Source: Pseudomonadota bacterium
Lineage (GTDB): Bacteria > Pseudomonadota > Gammaproteobacteria > CAMYNG01
NCBI GenBank assembly: GCA_020347585.1
Contig: CP070733.1
Span: 549,568 to 558,385 of the forward strand
Reading direction: 5' to 3'
Length of the DNA: 8,818 bases
Shown here: positions 5,331 through 8,818 of the stretch, piece by piece
Layout: each line of letters starts with the position of its first letter
Position numbering within the stretch: the first letter of the stretch is position 1
Made by a program: the position numbers and the translations under genes
The notes under the pieces: generated by a model
What the model was told of the DNA's origin: nothing
Seen by the model: only the letters and a program-made list of their open reading frames with translations
The model's database searches: none

Positions 5331-7556
5331 ATGTCCCTGGACTTTCTCACCGATATCCTCAACTGGCTCGCGGCCCACCGCGGATGGACCGGCACTATTG
5401 TGTTCCTGGTTGCATTCGGCGAATCGCTTGCCATTGTCGGGCTGATAGTACCCGGTGCGGTGCTGATGTTCGGCTTCGGCGCGCTGGTCGCAACCGGTCA
5501 CCTGGATTTCTGGACCACCATGGCCTGGGCGGCAGCCGGCGCCATTGCCGGTGACGGACTGAGCTACTGGCTCGGCCATCACTACCGCGAGCAACTGGCG
5601 CGTGTGTGGCCGTTGTCGCGCCATCCCGGCTTGCTGGAGCGCGGCATTGCCTTTTTCAACCGCCACGGCAGCAAAAGCGTGGTACTCGGCCGCTTCGTCG
5701 GGCCGCTACGCGCGGTGATTCCCGCGGTAGCCGGCATGCTGCACATGCCGGTAGCGCGATTCGCGGCCGCCAATGTCTTTTCCGGCCTCACCTGGGCACC
5801 GCTCTACCTGTTGCCCGGCATCGCCTTCGGACTGTCACTGCAACTGGCCACCGAGGTCGCCGGCCGCCTGGCCGTGCTGCTGCTCGGCCTGCTGACTTTC
5901 GTGTTCGCCCTGGCGTGGTTGGCGGGCAGAATTTATCGTTTTATCCTGCCGCGCGTCGACCGCCTGATTACCGGCGTGTTGCGCTGGAGCGAGCGCCACC
6001 CGCGCATTGGTAAGTTGCCTGCCGCGCTGGTCGACCCGGATCATCCCGAGGCCCGCGCGGTGTCGCTGCTGGCGCTGCTGCTGCTTGGCGCCATGGCTGG
6101 GCTGGCCCTGCTGGTACCGGCGATTCTGTCACATACGCCGCTGGAGAATCTCGACCGCCTGGTATTTCATGCCCTGCAATCGCTGCGCACCCCGTTCGGC
6201 GACCGGCTGATGGTAGGGCTCACCAGCCCGGGCGACCCCGCCGCGCTGGCGGTGGTCACGGCGGCGGTGGCAGCTTGGTATGCGATGCAGCGGCGGCGCA
6301 AGGCCGTACTGCACCTGCTCGCGGCATACGCGGTACCGCTGTTGGTTGTTTACCTGCTACCGCTTCTCATCGAGGTCGAACCGCCGCTGCGCTTCGGCGC
6401 CAACGTCGACAATCACAGCATCCCCGCGGCCCACGCCGCGCTAGCGACTGCCGTGTACGGCTTCCTGGCCGTACTGATGGCCCGCGAGTCGCCTGCACGC
6501 TACCGCATCGTTTTCTACACCGGTGCCGTAGTGCTCGCCGGCAGCATTGCGCTCTCGCGGCTGTACCTGGGAACACACTGGCTGTCGGCGGTACTCGGCG
6601 GCATGCTGCTCGGATTGGCGTGGGTCGCCCTGCTCGGCATTGGTTATCGCCGCCACACGGTGAACATTGCGCAGCAACCCGCCAACGTCGCAATTACGGC
6701 CCTGATACTGCTTGCCACCGCCAGTGTCGATGCCGCGATTCGCCACCCGCAACAACTGCTCGCCTATGTGCCCGCTGCCGAACCGCGCATCGTGACCCGC
6801 GCCGACTGGGAAGAGGTGTTCTGGCAGACGCTGCCGAGCTTTCGCGAGGACCTGCGTGACCGACATACCCAGCCGATGACGCTGCAGTGGGCGGGCGATC
6901 CGACGCAGGTGCGCCACACCCTCGAGGAGGCCGGCTGGCGCGCCCCGGTTACCGTGGATGCCGCCAGCGTGATGCAGTGGCTGAACCCGAGGCCATCCGT
7001 GGACGCACTGCCGGTGCTGCCACAAGTGCATGCGGGCCGCTACGAAACCCTTCGTTTGGTCAAACCCAACGCCGACAATCAGCTGCTGGTGGTGCGATTG
7101 TGGGATGCGGGCGTGCAGATCGATACGGCGGACGGGCAGGTACCGCTGTGGCACGGTACCGTGGGCCGCCTGGAGATGACGCGCACCGCCGGGATCGCAA
7201 TGCTGCGCACTCGCGACGATTTCGATGTACCCCTGCACCGGTTGCTAGAGGACCTGGCGGGGTCCGATGCGCCGCAACCGAAGCTGTTGCGCCGCGGCGC
7301 GGATGCGGCCAAAAATGGAATCGAGGTCGTACTGCTGTTTTCCAGAGCGCCGGGGGCGGCGCTCAGGCCGACCAGTGCTCTGCCTCTTGCAGCATGCGCG
7401 ACAGGCGCTCGAGACGCTCGAGCGGATCATCCATGCGCAGGAACATCTGCTTCTGCGCCAGCTCCATTGGCAACAGCTCCACCAGACGCGCCCCTACCCA
7501 GCAGGCATCGTCATAGCGCGTCGGCATGGTCGTATAGGGGGGCTCGAGCTGGCTGA
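5331..7556 (+). CDS. DedA-PAP2-LssY fusion, inner-membrane protein
   Basis: This 741-residue protein has three parts. Residues 1-200 are a DedA (SNARE-associated) domain with the acidic ESLAIVGLIVPG (31-42) and GRFVGPLRAVIPAVAG (120-135). Residues about 245-440 form a PAP2 phosphatase-like domain. Residues about 485-670 are a soluble LssY-type domain with LQWAGDP, VHAGRYE and PLWHGTV. I count about ten membrane segments. DedA proteins are known or suspected lipid-handling transporters, and PAP2 enzymes remove phosphate from lipids, so a role in undecaprenyl or phospholipid turnover is inferred. The PAP2 motifs are degraded: Lys of motif 1 is Ile347 (Arg354 kept), PSGH is PAAH (365-368), and the motif 3 Asp is Ala420 (SR and His416 kept). 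Residues from about 678 onward are antisense to the LON-domain gene and do not look like LssY sequence. No ribosome binding site precedes the ATG. Confidence 0.88.
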   Translation: MSLDFLTDILNWLAAHRGWTGTIVFLVAFGESLAIVGLIVPGAVLMFGFGALVATGHLDFWTTMAWAAAGAIAGDGLSYWLGHHYREQLARVWPLSRHPGLLERGIAFFNRHGSKSVVLGRFVGPLRAVIPAVAGMLHMPVARFAAANVFSGLTWAPLYLLPGIAFGLSLQLATEVAGRLAVLLLGLLTFVFALAWLAGRIYRFILPRVDRLITGVLRWSERHPRIGKLPAALVDPDHPEARAVSLLALLLLGAMAGLALLVPAILSHTPLENLDRLVFHALQSLRTPFGDRLMVGLTSPGDPAALAVVTAAVAAWYAMQRRRKAVLHLLAAYAVPLLVVYLLPLLIEVEPPLRFGANVDNHSIPAAHAALATAVYGFLAVLMARESPARYRIVFYTGAVVLAGSIALSRLYLGTHWLSAVLGGMLLGLAWVALLGIGYRRHTVNIAQQPANVAITALILLATASVDAAIRHPQQLLAYVPAAEPRIVTRADWEEVFWQTLPSFREDLRDRHTQPMTLQWAGDPTQVRHTLEEAGWRAPVTVDAASVMQWLNPRPSVDALPVLPQVHAGRYETLRLVKPNADNQLLVVRLWDAGVQIDTADGQVPLWHGTVGRLEMTRTAGIAMLRTRDDFDVPLHRLLEDLAGSDAPQPKLLRRGADAAKNGIEVVLLFSRAPGAALRPTSALPLAACATGARDARADHPCAGTSASAPAPLATAPPDAPLPSRHRHSASAWSYRGARAG

Positions 7557-7953
7557 TGATCTCGCGCAACACCTTAGCGAGTGGCACGAACTGGACGGGC
7601 AGGTCCTGACCCGGCTCATTGGGTATCAGTTCCACGTCTGCCATAAGCAACTGGCTGGGTTCGACCTGCTGGTCGAGAATACGAAAACGCTGATCGCCAA
7701 CCACCGTGATTCCCAGGATGCCGTCGCTGCGGCGGTTCCAGTAGTTTATGTGGCCAAGGGTGCCGATTTCATGGGTGGTGGCGGCCGCGCCGGTCTCTGA
7801 GCCGTCCTGAATCAGGACCACGCCGATGCCGGTGCCGGTCTTGAGGCAACTGCTGACCATATCTAGATAGCGGGGTTCAAAGATGCGCAGCGGCAGCGGC
7901 CCGTCAGGAAACAGCACGGTATTGAGCGGAAACAGCGGGATGCGAAGCGACAT
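7363..7953 (-). CDS. LON N-terminal (substrate-binding) domain protein
   Basis: This 196-residue protein opens with IPLFPLNTVLFPDGPLPLRI and continues FEPRYLDMV, the hallmark of the LON N-terminal/PUA-like domain. Further family features are GTGIGVVLI, EIGTLGHI and GILGITVVGDQRFRIL. It has no AAA+ or protease part, so it is the stand-alone type of about 190-200 residues widespread in proteobacteria. Its function is not established; substrate binding or protein quality control is inferred from the domain name only. No signal peptide is present. The ATG at 7953 gives the normal N-terminus, but I see no Shine-Dalgarno sequence before it. Its 3' end overlaps the 3' end of the DedA-PAP2-LssY gene by 194 bases on the opposite strand. 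Confidence 0.92.
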   Translation of the reverse strand: MSLRIPLFPLNTVLFPDGPLPLRIFEPRYLDMVSSCLKTGTGIGVVLIQDGSETGAAATTHEIGTLGHINYWNRRSDGILGITVVGDQRFRILDQQVEPSQLLMADVELIPNEPGQDLPVQFVPLAKVLREIISQLEPPYTTMPTRYDDACWVGARLVELLPMELAQKQMFLRMDDPLERLERLSRMLQEAEHWSA

Positions 7954-8176
7954 TGCGTTGTTAAACCGTTACTGCTGCCAGATGGCAATGTAGCCCGGCG
8001 TCGCGCAGCGACTAACCCCGGCGAGAAAAGGGGGCCCGAAACGGAACAATCCAATCCGAAATGACATCGCGTACCAACGGCGTTATCGGCATGGTCATGA
8101 CACGCGCCCCGACGGGCGAACACCAAGTGTACACCGGAATGCCGCGCCTGGAAGCACCAAGCGGGCGTTGCCGGGC
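7954..8176. other. Intergenic gap between the LON-domain gene and ubiX
   Basis: This 223-base gap lies between two leftward genes. It holds the REP-like element (7991-8022), the inverted repeat at 7976-7987, and an 8-base palindrome GTCATGAC at 8094-8101. I see no convincing promoter for the LON-domain gene and no terminator for ubiX. Open frames crossing it on both strands match no family I recognise. Confidence 0.5.
7991..8022. repeat. Degenerate REP-like intergenic element
   Basis: The stretch TAGCCCGGCGTCGCGCAGCG and what follows (ACTAACCCCGGCG) resembles, from memory, the short repeat with core AGCCCGGAT-n-GCGCAGCG-n-ATCCGGGG scattered in many gammaproteobacterial genomes. Here the outer arms have diverged, but a small hairpin remains: GTCGC (8000-8004), loop GCA, GCGAC (8008-8012). 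An adjacent inverted repeat TGCCA-GA-TGGCA lies at 7976-7987. Only one copy is in the window, so the repeat status is unproven. Confidence 0.35.
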
Positions 8177-8815
8177 TCAGGACCGGACCTGGTTCTCGCC
8201 CTTTGAACCCCAGCGTGGTATGAGCTCGTTGGCGATGCCGAGATGATCGAGAACTCGCGCCACTACGAAATCCACCACCGCTTCCACGCTGGCAGGACGA
8301 TGATAAAACCCCGGGTTGGCAGGCAGGATAATGACGCCGAGACGCGCTAGTTTCAGCATGTTCTCCAGGTGCAGGGCCGAGAATGGCGTCTCGCGGGGCA
8401 CCAGCACCAGCCGGCGCTGCTCCTTGAGCATGACATCTGCGGCCCGTTCGATCAGGTTATCACTGCTACCGTGGGCAATGGCTGCCAGAGTCCCCATGGT
8501 GCAGGGGCACACTACCATTGCCGAGCCCGGGCTCGAGCCGCTGGCCACCGGCGCGGTCCACTGCTCGCGGCTGAATACCTGCAGCTGGCTGCTTGCCGCG
8601 GCGAAACGCTCGGTGAAAAACGCCTGCATGTCTGACTCGCGCGCCGGCACCTTCCAGTCGGTCTCCATTGCTAGCACCAGTTGCGCCGCCCGCGACACCA
8701 GCAGGTAAACCTCACGCTTGGCGCCGAGCAGACACTCGAGCAGGCGCAGACCGTACTGTGCCCCCGAAGCGCCCGTTAGCGCCAGCACCACCGGGCCGCC
8801 CTCGTGCGTGCTCAT
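8177..8815 (-). CDS. ubiX: Flavin prenyltransferase UbiX
   Basis: UbiX links dimethylallyl phosphate to FMN to make prenyl-FMN, the cofactor of the UbiD decarboxylase in ubiquinone synthesis. The 212-residue protein is complete. It has the FMN loop LTGASGAQYGLRLLE (13-27, with Ser17), Glu51, VVCPCTMGTLAAIA (101-114), the segment SDNLIERAADVMLKEQRRL (118-136), LVPRETPFSALHLENM (138-153) and ILPANPGFYHRP (163-174). Residues known to contact prenyl phosphate or flavin in the Pseudomonas enzyme align here with a constant offset of two: Lys131, Arg141, Glu142, Tyr171, Arg187 and Trp202. The start ATG at 8813-8815 lies 3 bases from the window edge, so its ribosome binding site and operon context cannot be seen. 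UbiD is not in the window. Confidence 0.96.
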   Translation of the reverse strand: MSTHEGGPVVLALTGASGAQYGLRLLECLLGAKREVYLLVSRAAQLVLAMETDWKVPARESDMQAFFTERFAAASSQLQVFSREQWTAPVASGSSPGSAMVVCPCTMGTLAAIAHGSSDNLIERAADVMLKEQRRLVLVPRETPFSALHLENMLKLARLGVIILPANPGFYHRPASVEAVVDFVVARVLDHLGIANELIPRWGSKGENQVRS

Positions 8816-8818
8816 GCG

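Noticed and set aside
7969..8067. 32-residue leftward open frame upstream of the LON-domain gene
   Set aside because: It has no ribosome binding site that I can see, its sequence matches no family I know, and it crosses the REP-like element.
8061..8246. 61-residue rightward open frame over the ubiX 3' end
   Set aside because: It overlaps ubiX antisense, has no recognisable product and no ribosome binding site.
1..8818. A new defence, mobile or secretion system
   Set aside because: All long open frames are either known housekeeping or membrane families or shadows of them. I see no integrase, toxin-antitoxin pair, nuclease, repeat array or composition break to support such a system.

Overview
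The window is GC-rich, densely coded chromosomal DNA. It most likely comes from a gammaproteobacterium. The support is the divergent block rubredoxin / thiD-thiE-hemL, a TIGR02444-type protein, a DedA-PAP2-LssY membrane protein, a stand-alone LON-substrate-binding-domain protein and UbiX, a combination I associate with Gammaproteobacteria. The genus cannot be fixed from this stretch. I see no mobile element, CRISPR array, tRNA or rRNA, and no sign of recent transfer.

Layout from left to right. (1) 2-418, +: C-terminal end of a slipin/stomatin-type SPFH protein, cut by the window edge. (2) 511-825, +: a small exported c-type cytochrome with its own extended -10 promoter. (3) 904-1461, +: a class II aldolase/adducin-family enzyme. 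(4) 1469-1639, -: rubredoxin, tail to tail with the aldolase. (5) 1776-4712, +: thiD and thiE, overlapping by four bases, then hemL after a 193-base leader that holds a consensus -10 box. (6) 4759-5298, -: a TIGR02444-family protein. (7) 5331-7556, +: a large DedA-PAP2-LssY fusion, divergent from (6) with only 32 bases between start codons. (8) 7363-7953, -: a LON-domain protein whose 3' end overlaps the 3' end of the fusion gene by 194 bases. (9) 8177-8815, -: ubiX, the flavin prenyltransferase, complete but with its upstream region outside the window.

The core is cofactor metabolism. ThiD and ThiE make and join the thiamine precursors. HemL makes 5-aminolevulinate for haem, which also supplies the cytochrome. 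UbiX makes the prenylated flavin used by UbiD in ubiquinone synthesis. Rubredoxin and the cytochrome are small electron carriers. The fusion protein and the slipin belong to the membrane and envelope.

I found no new multi-gene system. The points worth a second look are mostly about layout and degeneration. A strong intrinsic terminator at 838-859 faces the wrong way for its neighbours and would end a rubredoxin transcript only after it had run antisense through the whole aldolase gene. The PAP2 domain of the fusion protein has lost most catalytic motif residues. Its last 64 or so residues are written over the antisense strand of the LON-domain gene. A TATAAT box seven bases ahead of its ATG, with no ribosome binding site, suggests a leaderless mRNA.
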